Below, piece by piece: positions 25,725 through 34,631 of a stretch of 64,000 nt of DNA. The DNA lies in assembly GCA_012840805.1 (NCBI GenBank), contig DUVY01000038.1:1-64000 (forward strand), written 5' to 3'. Made by a program: the position numbers and the translations under genes. The number at the start of each line of letters is the position of its first letter. The stretch's first letter is position 1. Source of the DNA: Clostridiales bacterium (GTDB lineage Bacteria > Bacillota > Clostridia > Christensenellales > DUVY01). The notes under the pieces were generated by a model. That model was not told the origin of the DNA, searched no databases, and saw only the letters and a program-made list of their open reading frames with translations.

Positions 25725-27572
25725 ATGGAAAAAAATATTATGCCGATAATTGATAAAATAAAAGACCCAAACGATGTAAGATTATTATCCCTGCCTCAAT
25801 TGCGTCAATTAAGCGAGGAAATCAGAAAATATTTGATTGAAACCATATCAATTACAGGCGGGCATCTTGCGTCAAATTTGGGCGTTGTCGAATTGACTTT
25901 GGCATTATATTATGTGTTTGAACCGCCCAAAGATAAATTTATTTGGGATGTGGGGCATCAAGCTTATGTTCACAAAATTTTGACAGGCCGCAAAGAGCAA
26001 TTAAATTTAATTCGCTCATTAGGCGGTATCAGCGGATTTCCAAGCATAGAAGAAAGCAAGTATGATGTTTTTAACACAGGGCACGCGAGCACCTCAATCT
26101 CGGCGGGACTTGGTTTGGCGCGCGCTAGAGACTTAAAAAATGAAGACTATAAAATCATCTCTATAATAGGCGACGGCGCATTGACCGGGGGAATGGCATT
26201 TGAGGCGCTAAATGATTTGGGCGTGTCAAAAACCAAAATGATAATAGTTCTTAACGATAACAATATGTCTATTTCACCCAATATTGGCGGCATTAATAAT
26301 TATTTGTCTAAAATAAGAGTCAGCAAAAAATACGCCGCATTAAAATTTAAAACTCAAAAAATTATCAATCAATTGCCTATTATAGGAAAACCCTTAATTG
26401 ATGTATTGGAAAAAGTAAGAAACAACCTAAAGTTCGCTCTTGTAAGCGGAAAGATGTTTGAGCAGTTTGGGCTAAAATATATTGGTCCGATAGACGGGCA
26501 TAGTTTGGAAGACTTGATAGACTTTTTGTCCCATGTAAAAAATCTTGACGAGCCTGTTTTGTTACATGTTGTTACCCAAAAAGGCAAAGGATTGCCATGC
26601 GCAGAAAAAAACCCTACCGAATATCACGGCGTAAATTCCGCTAATAACAATGGCAACGGGCATTCGTTTTCAAAGACATTGGGACAAACGCTGAGTCTTT
26701 TGGCGGATGAAAACCAATCAATTGTGGCAATTACCGCGGCAATGGCGGATGGCACAGGTCTTGAGGTTTTCAAGGACAAACATAATGACAGATTTTTTGA
26801 TGTGGCGATTTGCGAATCTCACGCTGTTACTATGGCGGCTGGTTTGGCAATTTCAGGTTTAAAACCATATGTCGCTATTTATTCTACGTTCTTGCAGCGA
26901 AGTTTTGACCAAATTTTACATGATGTATGCCTTATGAAGCTGCCTGTCACTTTTTGTATTGATAGGGCGGGCGTTGTGGGCGCGGACGGCGTCACGCATC
27001 AAGGCATATATGACTTATCTTATTTGTCCTTGATGCCTGACATTACTATAATCTCGCCCAAAGATATACAAGAGTTTAAAATGATGTTAAAATGGTCTTT
27101 GGACTATAATAAGCCCTTAGCGATAAGATATCCTAAAGACAGCGTTTTGGAGTTTGATGTACATACCCCCATTGAATACGGCAAATGGGAAATTATCAAT
27201 TCTTGCCAGTCCAATATTTATATAATAGCTACAGGCGGACGTATGTTAAAACTAGGCATTGAAACATCAAAAATATTTAAAAACCATAAAATCAATATTA
27301 TTAACGCGCGGTTTATTAAACCTCTAGATTATGTTTTTTTAGATAACTTAGCTGATAATTCTTATATTATTACTATGGAAGATAATGTTCTTCACGGCGG
27401 CTTAGGGATGTCTATAGCTAATTATTTATTAAAACGGAACAAAAAATTTAAAATAAAGCATATCGCTATGCCAGAAAAGGTTACGATTATAGGAGAAATA
27501 GAAGAAGTTTTTAAAAAACTTGGCTTAACGCCCCAAAAACTATCAAAAGAAATATCTGATTTTATCCAATAA
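25725..27572 (+). CDS. dxs: 1-deoxy-D-xylulose-5-phosphate synthase
   Basis: Dxs joins pyruvate and glyceraldehyde-3-phosphate in the first MEP step, using thiamine diphosphate. The 615 residues include GGHLASNLGVVELTLAL, WDVGHQAYVHKILTGR, the ThDP motif IGDGALTGGMAFEALND ending LNDNNMS, and the transketolase part with ESHAVTMAAGLA, DRAGVVGADG and THQG. A second ATG 15 bases on is also possible. It is the last gene of this operon, and a converging regulator gene ends 3 bases away. Confidence 0.97.
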   Translation: MEKNIMPIIDKIKDPNDVRLLSLPQLRQLSEEIRKYLIETISITGGHLASNLGVVELTLALYYVFEPPKDKFIWDVGHQAYVHKILTGRKEQLNLIRSLGGISGFPSIEESKYDVFNTGHASTSISAGLGLARARDLKNEDYKIISIIGDGALTGGMAFEALNDLGVSKTKMIIVLNDNNMSISPNIGGINNYLSKIRVSKKYAALKFKTQKIINQLPIIGKPLIDVLEKVRNNLKFALVSGKMFEQFGLKYIGPIDGHSLEDLIDFLSHVKNLDEPVLLHVVTQKGKGLPCAEKNPTEYHGVNSANNNGNGHSFSKTLGQTLSLLADENQSIVAITAAMADGTGLEVFKDKHNDRFFDVAICESHAVTMAAGLAISGLKPYVAIYSTFLQRSFDQILHDVCLMKLPVTFCIDRAGVVGADGVTHQGIYDLSYLSLMPDITIISPKDIQEFKMMLKWSLDYNKPLAIRYPKDSVLEFDVHTPIEYGKWEIINSCQSNIYIIATGGRMLKLGIETSKIFKNHKINIINARFIKPLDYVFLDNLADNSYIITMEDNVLHGGLGMSIANYLLKRNKKFKIKHIAMPEKVTIIGEIEEVFKKLGLTPQKLSKEISDFIQ

Positions 27573-27575
27573 TTT

Positions 27576-28154
27576 TTAATATTTTTTCATTGTTGACCAA
27601 AGAATAACGGCAATTTGAACGGGCGCACCCAGAATGAAAATTAACCAAATTTTATATTCAAAAAATTGCAAATAAAAACTAGCCAGCGCGCTCCAAACTA
27701 ATATAGATATAAACCAGAAAGTGTATTTTCTCTTACCCCAAATACTATTAAAAACTATCGCAACAATCATAGAAAAAGGTATGGCCCAGATAAATACTTG
27801 CCAGAAATTATATTCAAATATCAAATTAGAATACACGAAAATAATAGTAGCCAAAAACCATACCAAAGATATCGCCAAAAGCGAGATTGTAAGTTTGTTT
27901 TCGCGCTCTTTTTTGGTCATAAAAGCGCGTTTTTCTTGCATAGAACCTTCTCTAATAAGATACTCAAAAGATACGCCGTATAAATCAGCTATTTGGCATA
28001 ATACATCAATATCAGGCATTGTTTCGCCTTGTTCCCATCTAGAAATAGCCTTGTCGGAGTAATTAAGTTTTTCGCCTAATTCCATTTGAGTTAATTTATG
28101 AAATTTTCTTAATTCTACAAGATTTTTCGCGATAATTTGTTTTACAGACTTCAT
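27576..28154 (-). CDS. XRE-family helix-turn-helix membrane regulator
   Basis: The 192 residues start from the ATG at 28154. Residues about 8-60 are a Cro/CI helix-turn-helix (LRKFHKLTQMELGEKLNYSD, then AISRWEQGE). About 90-190 hold four predicted membrane helices rich in Trp and Phe. DNA-binding proteins fused to a small membrane domain are common in Firmicutes; what they sense is mostly unknown. A consensus promoter ends only 7 bases before the ATG and no ribosome site is present, so the message may be leaderless. A longer start at 28190 would lie inside the promoter. Confidence 0.82.
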   Translation of the reverse strand: MKSVKQIIAKNLVELRKFHKLTQMELGEKLNYSDKAISRWEQGETMPDIDVLCQIADLYGVSFEYLIREGSMQEKRAFMTKKERENKLTISLLAISLVWFLATIIFVYSNLIFEYNFWQVFIWAIPFSMIVAIVFNSIWGKRKYTFWFISILVWSALASFYLQFFEYKIWLIFILGAPVQIAVILWSTMKKY

Positions 28155-28161
28155 AACAATA

Positions 28162-28190
28162 ATTATATAGAATAATCTTATATTTTTCAA
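28162..28190 (-). promoter_or_regulatory. SigA-type promoter of the XRE regulator gene
   Basis: On the minus strand TTGAAA (28190-28185) and TATAAT (28167-28162) are separated by 17 bases. The -10 box ends 7 bases before the ATG at 28154, so transcription would start at or within a base or two of the ATG. Confidence 0.78.
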
Positions 28191-28302
28191 GTTATTTTCT
28201 CTTAATTCTATTATTTGTAGAGTTGCATTTTATGGTGAATTATATTAGAATGCAATCTCAGGTTATGTCCAAAAAGTGTATAGTTTTACCAACGATATTA
28301 TC

Positions 28303-28332
28303 TTGACTTTAATTATAAGCCCTCTTTAAACT
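28303..28332 (+). promoter_or_regulatory. Possible promoter of the glycosyltransferase operon
   Basis: TTGACT (28303-28308) lies 18 bases before TAAACT (28327-28332). The -10 box is imperfect. It is 38 bases upstream of the chosen ATG. Confidence 0.4.
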
Positions 28333-28369
28333 AGTATTGTTCTTATTATTTTTTTATAGAGGTTTTATA

Positions 28370-29728
28370 ATGATTAACACACTTTTGGATTTATCGTTTT
28401 ATGCTTTTTTGGCGCTTTGTGTTCTTTTAATTATTTATTACATCCCAAGATTGCGAGGATGGTTTGCTTCTTTCAAAACGCAAAAAAGACTTTATAATAA
28501 CAAAAAAAATAACATAGCCATATTGATACCCGCTCGCGATGAAAGCAAAGTAATAGGACAACTTCTAGCAAGTATAAATAATCAAACATATCCCAAAAAA
28601 CATTTTGGCGTCCATATTATTGTCAAAGAACACGACGACCCTACGATAGAATTAGCCAAACAAGTTAACGGCGTGATTCATATCGCTCCTAATCAAACAT
28701 GCAAAGGTGATGCTTTGGATGTATGCCTAAAAGAATTATTGGCGCATAATCCAGACAAATATGACGCTTATTTGATAATTGACGCCGATTGTATGTTGAC
28801 AGATACATTCTTAGAAGAAATGAACAACGCTCTCGCAAGCGGCAAACAGGTCATTCAAGGAAAAAAAATCGTCAAAAATTATCATATTAAAGATAAAAAG
28901 GCCAATAGCTTAGCAAGTAGCTGCAATGGCCTTATTTGGACAATCATTGACGATATGGGCAACAGATATAAAGCAGACAATAACATTACCCAAATGACTA
29001 TTGGGACAGGATTGATGTTAAGAAGCGATGTTATAAAAATGCTAGGCGGCTGGCCCTATAAAAAGACATTGACGGAAGATATTGAGTTAATGTTTGATTG
29101 CATGGTCAAAAAGATAAGCACTTATTATTATTCTTACGCTGTATTTTATATGGAAGAGTCCACAAGCCTTAAAGTCACTAACAAAAGAAGAACACGATGG
29201 CTAACAGGCGTTGTTGACAGCAAAAGATTATACAAAAAACAAGTCAAACTTGCCGCAAAGACCAAAGAGGACAAGCGCAATAAGTATTATGTGCTTGCGT
29301 TATGGCCTGTGTTTTATTTTATTGGCGCTTGCGTTATTTTTTCAGGCTCACAATTTTTGTCGGCTATATTATTGTTTGTGTTTAAAAATGATTTATGGAT
29401 GAAGTCATTTTTATACGCCGCAATTGGCATAGGGATAATTTATTTTTCATTTTTCTTATTAACATTAATGTGCTTGATTGTTGAAAGAAAAAATATGCCT
29501 ATCTCAATTTTTAAAAAAATTATTTTATTGTTCGTTCATCCAATTTTTTATATGGGATATATCCCTATTATCTCAAAGGCTTTGTTTACTAAGAAAAATA
29601 GAGGTTGGGAAGTTATTGATAGAATAGACTTCAAAATGCAAATTCCTCAGACTAAAATTGACGAAGAAATTACAGTAGAAAGAATACCTGATGAAGAAGG
29701 AGAATTTGTATGCCAGCTCCAAGATTAG
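28370..29728 (+). CDS. Family 2 glycosyltransferase, membrane-bound
   Basis: The 452 residues start from ATG 28370 behind an AGAGG site. An N-terminal helix (about 5-27) is followed by a GT2 domain: IAILIPARDESKVIGQLLASI, then IIDADCMLTD as the DxD metal site, a TIGTGLMLR acceptor loop and a LTEDIELMFD motif. A KRRTRWLTG motif (the RxxRW-like element of processive enzymes) and at least three C-terminal helices complete it. It is the first of three overlapping or closely spaced genes with an acyltransferase and a CrtO-like protein, which suggests synthesis of an acylated glycolipid. The substrate is unknown. Confidence 0.85.
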   Translation: MINTLLDLSFYAFLALCVLLIIYYIPRLRGWFASFKTQKRLYNNKKNNIAILIPARDESKVIGQLLASINNQTYPKKHFGVHIIVKEHDDPTIELAKQVNGVIHIAPNQTCKGDALDVCLKELLAHNPDKYDAYLIIDADCMLTDTFLEEMNNALASGKQVIQGKKIVKNYHIKDKKANSLASSCNGLIWTIIDDMGNRYKADNNITQMTIGTGLMLRSDVIKMLGGWPYKKTLTEDIELMFDCMVKKISTYYYSYAVFYMEESTSLKVTNKRRTRWLTGVVDSKRLYKKQVKLAAKTKEDKRNKYYVLALWPVFYFIGACVIFSGSQFLSAILLFVFKNDLWMKSFLYAAIGIGIIYFSFFLLTLMCLIVERKNMPISIFKKIILLFVHPIFYMGYIPIISKALFTKKNRGWEVIDRIDFKMQIPQTKIDEEITVERIPDEEGEFVCQLQD

Positions 29729-30510
29729 ATGTTTTGGAAAAAATCAAATTATTAGAAAGCAAAGGAAAATTTGACCAACATATAAACCCTATTGATTATG
29801 ATATCGCTATTTCGATAGATAGTTTTAATTATATTAAAAAAGGCTTTGAACGCATAAAGATATTTTTTCAAAATACCTTTATTATCAAACCTTACACACT
29901 ATACCTTAACAAAAAAATTACAAAAACCAAAGTTTTGGGAAGGCATCATCTAAAGGGAATCGATTCGGCAATAGTTACTTGCAACCATGTTTATATATAT
30001 GATTGTCTAGTGGCAAAATACGGACTCAGAGGGCACAGACTCAAAATAACGGCGGCAGAATTTAATAACAGAAAAGGATTTTTGGGCGAGATGATGCGAG
30101 CCGGCGGGATGATGCCTTTTAGCTCAAAATATGAGAATATGAAAAGATTTAACTACGCTATGAAATATTATCTTGAGAGAAAAAATTATATATTGTTTTA
30201 TCCCGAACAAGCTATGTGGCATATGTATGACAAGCCAAGGCCTTACAAAAAGGGCGCCTTTCACTACGCGGTTAAATTTGGCGTGCCCGTGATTCCAATG
30301 TTTATTACTTTTAGGAATTCAGGCAAGATAAACCAAGAGGGTATGGAAGATAAATATTTTACTTTACATATTATGAAACCGATTTTCGCCCAAGAAGACC
30401 TAAACGCGAAACAAAATATTGAATATATGCGTCAAAAAAACTATCAAATGTGTTGCGAAAAATATCAAGAAGTTTACGGAAAAAAACTTGAATACTATCA
30501 AAACAGTTAA
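29710..30510 (+). CDS. PlsC-like lysophospholipid/glycolipid acyltransferase
   Basis: This is a 266-residue acyltransferase of the AGPAT fold. Motif I is NHVYIYD (HX4D, in TCNHVYIYDCL) near residue 97. The motif III-like YPEQAMW replaces the usual FPEG. The GAFHYAVKFGVPVIPMFI region is the typical motif IV. No membrane helix is obvious, so it is probably peripheral. It starts 19 bases before the stop of the glycosyltransferase gene, so the two are coupled. A Gln at the FPEG glycine position could mean a special acceptor. Confidence 0.82.
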   Translation: MPAPRLDVLEKIKLLESKGKFDQHINPIDYDIAISIDSFNYIKKGFERIKIFFQNTFIIKPYTLYLNKKITKTKVLGRHHLKGIDSAIVTCNHVYIYDCLVAKYGLRGHRLKITAAEFNNRKGFLGEMMRAGGMMPFSSKYENMKRFNYAMKYYLERKNYILFYPEQAMWHMYDKPRPYKKGAFHYAVKFGVPVIPMFITFRNSGKINQEGMEDKYFTLHIMKPIFAQEDLNAKQNIEYMRQKNYQMCCEKYQEVYGKKLEYYQNS

Positions 30511-30526
30511 AAGGGGAGAAAGACTA

Positions 30527-31117
30527 ATGTTTGCTTATCTTTTTATAATATTTTTTAGTATGGCTTTGATTTCGGTTGTTAACATATTTTTTACTATGAC
30601 AGCTTTTGATCTGACGATTTTTAGCGTTGTTTTTACAGTGTTTATAGCGTCATTTATTGTCTTTTTGATTGACGCTGTAGTGGCGTTTGTAATACATAAA
30701 TTGCCTAATAAATGGTTTAATCCTTACAAAAAAATATATCATGTTTTTGGATTTGAGAGAAATTTTTATGAAAGCATAGGCATAAAAAAGTGGAAAGACC
30801 GTATTCCTGAAATGGGACAGTTATGTAACTTCAAAAAAGACAAAATCGCGGATATTAATAATAATGAATATGTATTCAAATTTTTAGAAGAAACATGTTA
30901 CGCTGAGGTTCTTCATTTATTTTCAGCGTTTTTAGGATTTTTGGTAATATTATTTTTCCCAATAAAATACGCGTTCTGGATTACGGGCCCCGTGGCGGTT
31001 GTAAATTTGTTTTTGCAAATTTTACCCGTTTTTATTCAAAGATATACGCGTCCAAAACTGATGAAAATTTATGAAAGAAATATCAGAATATCTAAAATAT
31101 CTCAAAGCGTTAATTAA
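30527..31117 (+). CDS. CrtO-like membrane protein (glycosyl-diaponeurosporenoate acyltransferase family)
   Basis: The 196 residues start from ATG 30527, with AAGGGGAG upstream. There are two N-terminal helices (about 1-60), a soluble loop with NPYKKIYHVFGFERNFYES, GIKKWKDRIPEMG and FLEETCYAEVLHLFS, and one or two C-terminal helices. The KKWKDxxP, ETCxAExxH pattern resembles the CrtO acyltransferases of the staphyloxanthin pathway. No carotenoid genes (crtM, crtN) are nearby, so the acceptor is probably a different glycolipid made by the two preceding genes. The family call is moderate and the function inferred. Confidence 0.65.
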   Translation: MFAYLFIIFFSMALISVVNIFFTMTAFDLTIFSVVFTVFIASFIVFLIDAVVAFVIHKLPNKWFNPYKKIYHVFGFERNFYESIGIKKWKDRIPEMGQLCNFKKDKIADINNNEYVFKFLEETCYAEVLHLFSAFLGFLVILFFPIKYAFWITGPVAVVNLFLQILPVFIQRYTRPKLMKIYERNIRISKISQSVN

Positions 31118-31139
31118 AAAAATCTACTATAAATATTTT

Positions 31140-31168
31140 AAAATCTGCTAAAATAAGCAGATTTTTTT
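31140..31168 (+). terminator. Rho-independent terminator of the glycolipid-type operon
   Basis: AAAATCTGCT (31140-31149) pairs with AGCAGATTTT (31156-31165) around a 6-base loop, and the stem runs into seven Ts. Confidence 0.9.
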
Positions 31169-31236
31169 ATATCAATTTTTCAAAATTTAATAATCATACC
31201 TTATGTGCGATAGTCACTTAAATTAGGGCTGTTATC

Positions 31237-31265
31237 TTGATTGCATTAATTTTCAATGCTACAAT
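31237..31265 (+). promoter_or_regulatory. SigA-type promoter of the superoxide dismutase gene
   Basis: TTGATT (31237-31242), a 17-base spacer and TACAAT (31260-31265) lie 36 bases upstream of the sod ATG, which has an AAAGGAG ribosome site. Confidence 0.7.
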
Positions 31266-31301
31266 ACAATTACCAAAATATTAAAAAAGGAGAATCTAAA
31301 A

Positions 31302-31928
31302 ATGTATGAACAAGTTAAATTAAGATATAATTATAACGCTCTTGAACCTTATATTGACGAATTGACTATGATCACCCATTACAGCAAGCACCATGCGGCT
31401 TATACTAAAAGTTTTAACGACGCCGTGGAGAAGGCGCGACTTACAAGCAAAACCGCCGAAGAAATCTTAGCTTCGCTTGACCAAGTTCAGGATTCTACGC
31501 TAAGAACTCAATTATTAAATAATGGAGGCGGCTATTATAACCATAACTTGTATTTTTCTATAATGTCGCCCAATCCTCAAAAAACGCCCGAGGGCGAGCT
31601 AAAAGAAAAAATTGACGCTACCTTTGGCAGTTTTGAGGCGCTAAAAGAACAACTAACTCAGGCTGCTTCTACTAGGTTTGGCTCTGGCTGGGCATGGCTT
31701 TCAGCCGATAGCCAAGGCAATCTTCAAGTAAGCTCTACTCCCAATCAAGATAACCCAATAACCCAATCTCAAGGTAAATGGACGCCTATTTTGGGCATTG
31801 ATGTATGGGAACACGCCTATTATCTAAAATACAAAAATCTTAGAGGCGATTATATAATAGAGTTTTTCAATGTCTTAGATTGGGACGAAGTAGGCAAGCT
31901 CTACAAAAAAATCGTTAACTCAGACTAA
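31302..31928 (+). CDS. sod: Superoxide dismutase (Fe/Mn family)
   Basis: The enzyme dismutates superoxide in the cytoplasm. The 208 residues carry the four metal ligands: His26 (in ITHYSKHH), His81 (in YYNHNLYF), Asp167 and His171 (in DVWEHAYY). GGG at 75-77 and Gln149 in NQDNP are the Mn-type pattern, so manganese or cambialistic use is more likely than iron only. It is monocistronic with its own promoter and terminator. It fits an oxygen-defence set with the flavodiiron protein, rubredoxin and rubrerythrin genes nearby. Confidence 0.96.
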   Translation: MYEQVKLRYNYNALEPYIDELTMITHYSKHHAAYTKSFNDAVEKARLTSKTAEEILASLDQVQDSTLRTQLLNNGGGYYNHNLYFSIMSPNPQKTPEGELKEKIDATFGSFEALKEQLTQAASTRFGSGWAWLSADSQGNLQVSSTPNQDNPITQSQGKWTPILGIDVWEHAYYLKYKNLRGDYIIEFFNVLDWDEVGKLYKKIVNSD

Positions 31929-31971
31929 ATTCCTCTCTTACTAGTTAATAACATAAATTTCTTTCTTTAGC

Positions 31972-32018
31972 GCATAAAAGGTCTTTGATTCTCACGAGAC
32001 CTTTTATGCTTTTTTTTA
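31972..32018 (+). terminator. Rho-independent terminator of sod
   Basis: A perfect 13-bp stem, 31972-31984 with 31997-32009, is followed by nine Ts. Confidence 0.93.
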
Positions 32019-32037
32019 ATAATTTAGAGGTATTTTC

Positions 32038-32066
32038 TTGTAAACAAATTGATTAAATGTTATTAT
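32038..32066 (+). promoter_or_regulatory. SigA-type promoter of the ABC transporter genes
   Basis: TTGTAA (32038-32043), 17 bases and TATTAT (32061-32066) lie 32 bases before the ATG at 32099, which has TTGGAGGA upstream. Confidence 0.6.
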
Positions 32067-32098
32067 GAAAAATGTATAAAAGCGTTTTGGAGGATAAT

Positions 32099-32839
32099 AT
32101 GCTCAGGATTTTTTCCGCAAGCAAATCATATGCAAAAAGCACATTTAAGGCTGTTGATAATTTGACTCTGCATGTAAAAAAAGGCGTTATTTACGGCTTT
32201 ATAGGCCCTAACGGCGCGGGCAAGACCACAACTATTAAAATGCTAACAGGAATACTACCGTTTGAGGAAGGCAATATAGAAATAAACGGATTTGATATTA
32301 AGCGCGACCCAATCAACGCCAAAAAAAGTATTGGATTTGTGCCCGATAATCACGTAATTTATGAAAAATTAACAGGAAGAGAATATATTAATTTTATGGC
32401 GGATATATATAGAGTTGATTTGGCTGAACGAAAAAGACGCGCTGAAAAATATCTTGAAATGTTTAACTTAACTAAAGATGTAGATTCTCAAATATCCTCC
32501 TATTCGCACGGTATGAAACAAAAAATATGCGTAATCGGCGCGTTAATTCATAATCCGCCTTTATGGGTATTGGATGAGCCTTTGACCGGGCTTGACCCTC
32601 AATCTTCATTTGAATTAAAAAACCTAATGCGCGAGCATACCAAACAGGGCAATACGGTGTTCTTTTCCACTCATGTTTTGGAAGTTGCCGAGAAATTGTG
32701 CGACCGCATAGGAATTATTAATAAAGGAAAATTAATCCTCGAAGGCACTATGGACGAAATAAAGGCAATGGGTGGCAAAGACGAATCCCTAGAACAAATC
32801 TTCATAAAGATTACCAACCAACAAAACATTCAAATCTAA
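32099..32839 (+). CDS. ABC transporter ATP-binding protein
   Basis: The 246 residues start from ATG 32099; an upstream in-frame ATG at 32072 lacks a ribosome site. Walker A is GPNGAGKTT, the signature is SYSHGMKQK, Walker B is LWVLDEPLTGLDP, and the H-loop is STHVLEVAE. It is of the ABC-2 exporter class with one permease gene 16 bases downstream. The substrate cannot be told from sequence. Confidence 0.92.
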   Translation: MLRIFSASKSYAKSTFKAVDNLTLHVKKGVIYGFIGPNGAGKTTTIKMLTGILPFEEGNIEINGFDIKRDPINAKKSIGFVPDNHVIYEKLTGREYINFMADIYRVDLAERKRRAEKYLEMFNLTKDVDSQISSYSHGMKQKICVIGALIHNPPLWVLDEPLTGLDPQSSFELKNLMREHTKQGNTVFFSTHVLEVAEKLCDRIGIINKGKLILEGTMDEIKAMGGKDESLEQIFIKITNQQNIQI

Positions 32840-32855
32840 TAAAGGTAAAATAATT

Positions 32856-34562
32856 ATGACAGATATCTTTTTGTTAATTAAAATCTTTTTAAAAAACGGA
32901 TTGCGTCCCGACCGAACGAAAACAAAAAAGAGCAGCCTTATAGGCATATATATCGTGTTAGGCATTACTTATTTAATGCTTATGTCGGGCGGCGTTTTAA
33001 TAATTGTCTTTATGGCGCCGTTTGTTCAGCAAAATAATTTATTGACCGAATTCGTTACAATGATATATTTGCTTGGCATTGGGCTAATTATTATATTTGG
33101 TATCGTGTCGCTTTTGACCTATGTTTATTTTAATAAAGACGCCGAATTTACAGCGTCCTTGCCTATCAAGCCGGGCAAAGTTTTTTTGGCGAAATTAGTC
33201 ATAGTTTATCTATATGAGCTTGTCGCGTTTGCGGCTATTGTCATTCCGCTATTAATAGCGTTAGGCGTAGCCACATCGCAAGGTTTTGTATATTATCTTT
33301 CAATTTTATTAGGCTTTATTTTAACTCCTGCTTTTCCTTTAGCGCTTGCGAGCATTATCGCCATACCAATAATGTATTTGGTATCGTTTTTTAGAAATAA
33401 AGACGCGTTCACAACAGTATTCTTGCTGATATTATATGCCGTAATATTTGGAGCGTATTTTTATGGCGTAATGTCATTACAAACAAGAGCTGAAGAAATC
33501 GCCAATAATATGGACGCTATTCTTGCCAGCCTTTCTAATGTCGCTCAAATCATATCCAAAGTATTTTATCCTCTTTACGCCATAGCGTGTCTTGCGACCA
33601 ATAAGGCGTTATACGGCTTAAGCGTTCCATTAAGCGGTCTCGTAAATCTAGCTATAGCGGTATTTTCATTATTAATATTGATAATAATAGCTTATTTTAT
33701 CTCAAACGCGGTTTATCAACAAAGCACAATAAGACAAAATGAAAGCGCGAAAGCGTTAAGCGTTAAAAATCAGAAAACTGAATTCAGGTCTCATTTAAAA
33801 GCCCTAATGATAAAGGAATTTAAAGACATTACAAGAACGGCGGCGTTTGGTTTTCAATGCCTTGCCGGCGTCATAATATTGCCGCTCATTCTTGTCTTAA
33901 TGAATATAAACGCTTATGCTTTGCAAGAAGCGGATTTATCTGCGGGCTTGGTCCGCAATATCTATTATGGCGTTTCTTTTGGTATGTTATTGATGCTAGG
34001 TAGCGGTATGAATATCGCGTCTACTACGGCAATCAGCCGCGAGGGCAAACTTTTTTATCTTTCAAAAGTTATTCCCGTTGACTATACTACCCAAATAAAC
34101 GCTAAGGTTTATATATCCTTAATACTCAATTATATAACCATATTTTTAGGTTATTTGATTTCTATTTTCGTATATAAATTAGGCGTTTTAGAGATTATAT
34201 TTTTCCCTATAACATTAGGATTATATAGTTATGGCTACGCGTATTCCACTGTAAGATTTGACTTAAAGGAACCCAAACTTAATTGGACCACTCCCAACGA
34301 AGCGGTCAAAAACAACAAAAGAGCGACCATACCGACTCTTATTAATATGGGCGTGAGTTTTGTAATAATGATGCTGATGTCAATGATGTATAGTTTTTTG
34401 GGAGTCGCTTCCCAACATGCGTATTTACCAAACAACATCATTGTTTTGATAAAAATCAGCGTATGGTTATTGATAACAATAGGCGTTTTTGCTTTTGCTT
34501 TTATATCAAGAAACCGTTTATACGGCAGCGTAAACGCTTTATATGAAGAAATAGAGGTTTAA
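32856..34562 (+). CDS. ABC-2-type transporter permease, about 12 helices
   Basis: This 568-residue membrane protein has two halves of about six hydrophobic helices each. A conserved-type cytoplasmic segment near residue 95 (KDAEFTASLPIKPGKVFLAK) is followed in the second half by a similar one near 390-410 (SREGKLFYLSKVIPVDY). It pairs with the ATPase gene upstream to form an exporter. Large permeases of this layout are common in Clostridia and their cargo is mostly unknown. A stem-loop follows the stop. Confidence 0.85.
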   Translation: MTDIFLLIKIFLKNGLRPDRTKTKKSSLIGIYIVLGITYLMLMSGGVLIIVFMAPFVQQNNLLTEFVTMIYLLGIGLIIIFGIVSLLTYVYFNKDAEFTASLPIKPGKVFLAKLVIVYLYELVAFAAIVIPLLIALGVATSQGFVYYLSILLGFILTPAFPLALASIIAIPIMYLVSFFRNKDAFTTVFLLILYAVIFGAYFYGVMSLQTRAEEIANNMDAILASLSNVAQIISKVFYPLYAIACLATNKALYGLSVPLSGLVNLAIAVFSLLILIIIAYFISNAVYQQSTIRQNESAKALSVKNQKTEFRSHLKALMIKEFKDITRTAAFGFQCLAGVIILPLILVLMNINAYALQEADLSAGLVRNIYYGVSFGMLLMLGSGMNIASTTAISREGKLFYLSKVIPVDYTTQINAKVYISLILNYITIFLGYLISIFVYKLGVLEIIFFPITLGLYSYGYAYSTVRFDLKEPKLNWTTPNEAVKNNKRATIPTLINMGVSFVIMMLMSMMYSFLGVASQHAYLPNNIIVLIKISVWLLITIGVFAFAFISRNRLYGSVNALYEEIEV

Positions 34563-34602
34563 AAAAAAGTTATAAAAAATACAAAACATAAAAAAATTTT
34601 AT

Positions 34603-34628
34603 TAAGGCGGCTACTAATAGCCGCCTTA
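34603..34628. terminator. Stem-loop between convergent ABC permease and flavodiiron genes
   Basis: TAAGGCGGCT (34603-34612) pairs with AGCCGCCTTA (34619-34628) in a perfect 10-bp stem with a 6-base loop. On the minus strand it is followed by AATAAAATTTTTTT, so it best serves the flavodiiron gene. It lies within 4 bases of that gene's stop and 41 bases after the permease stop, and may work in both directions. Confidence 0.7.
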
Positions 34629-34631
34629 TCG

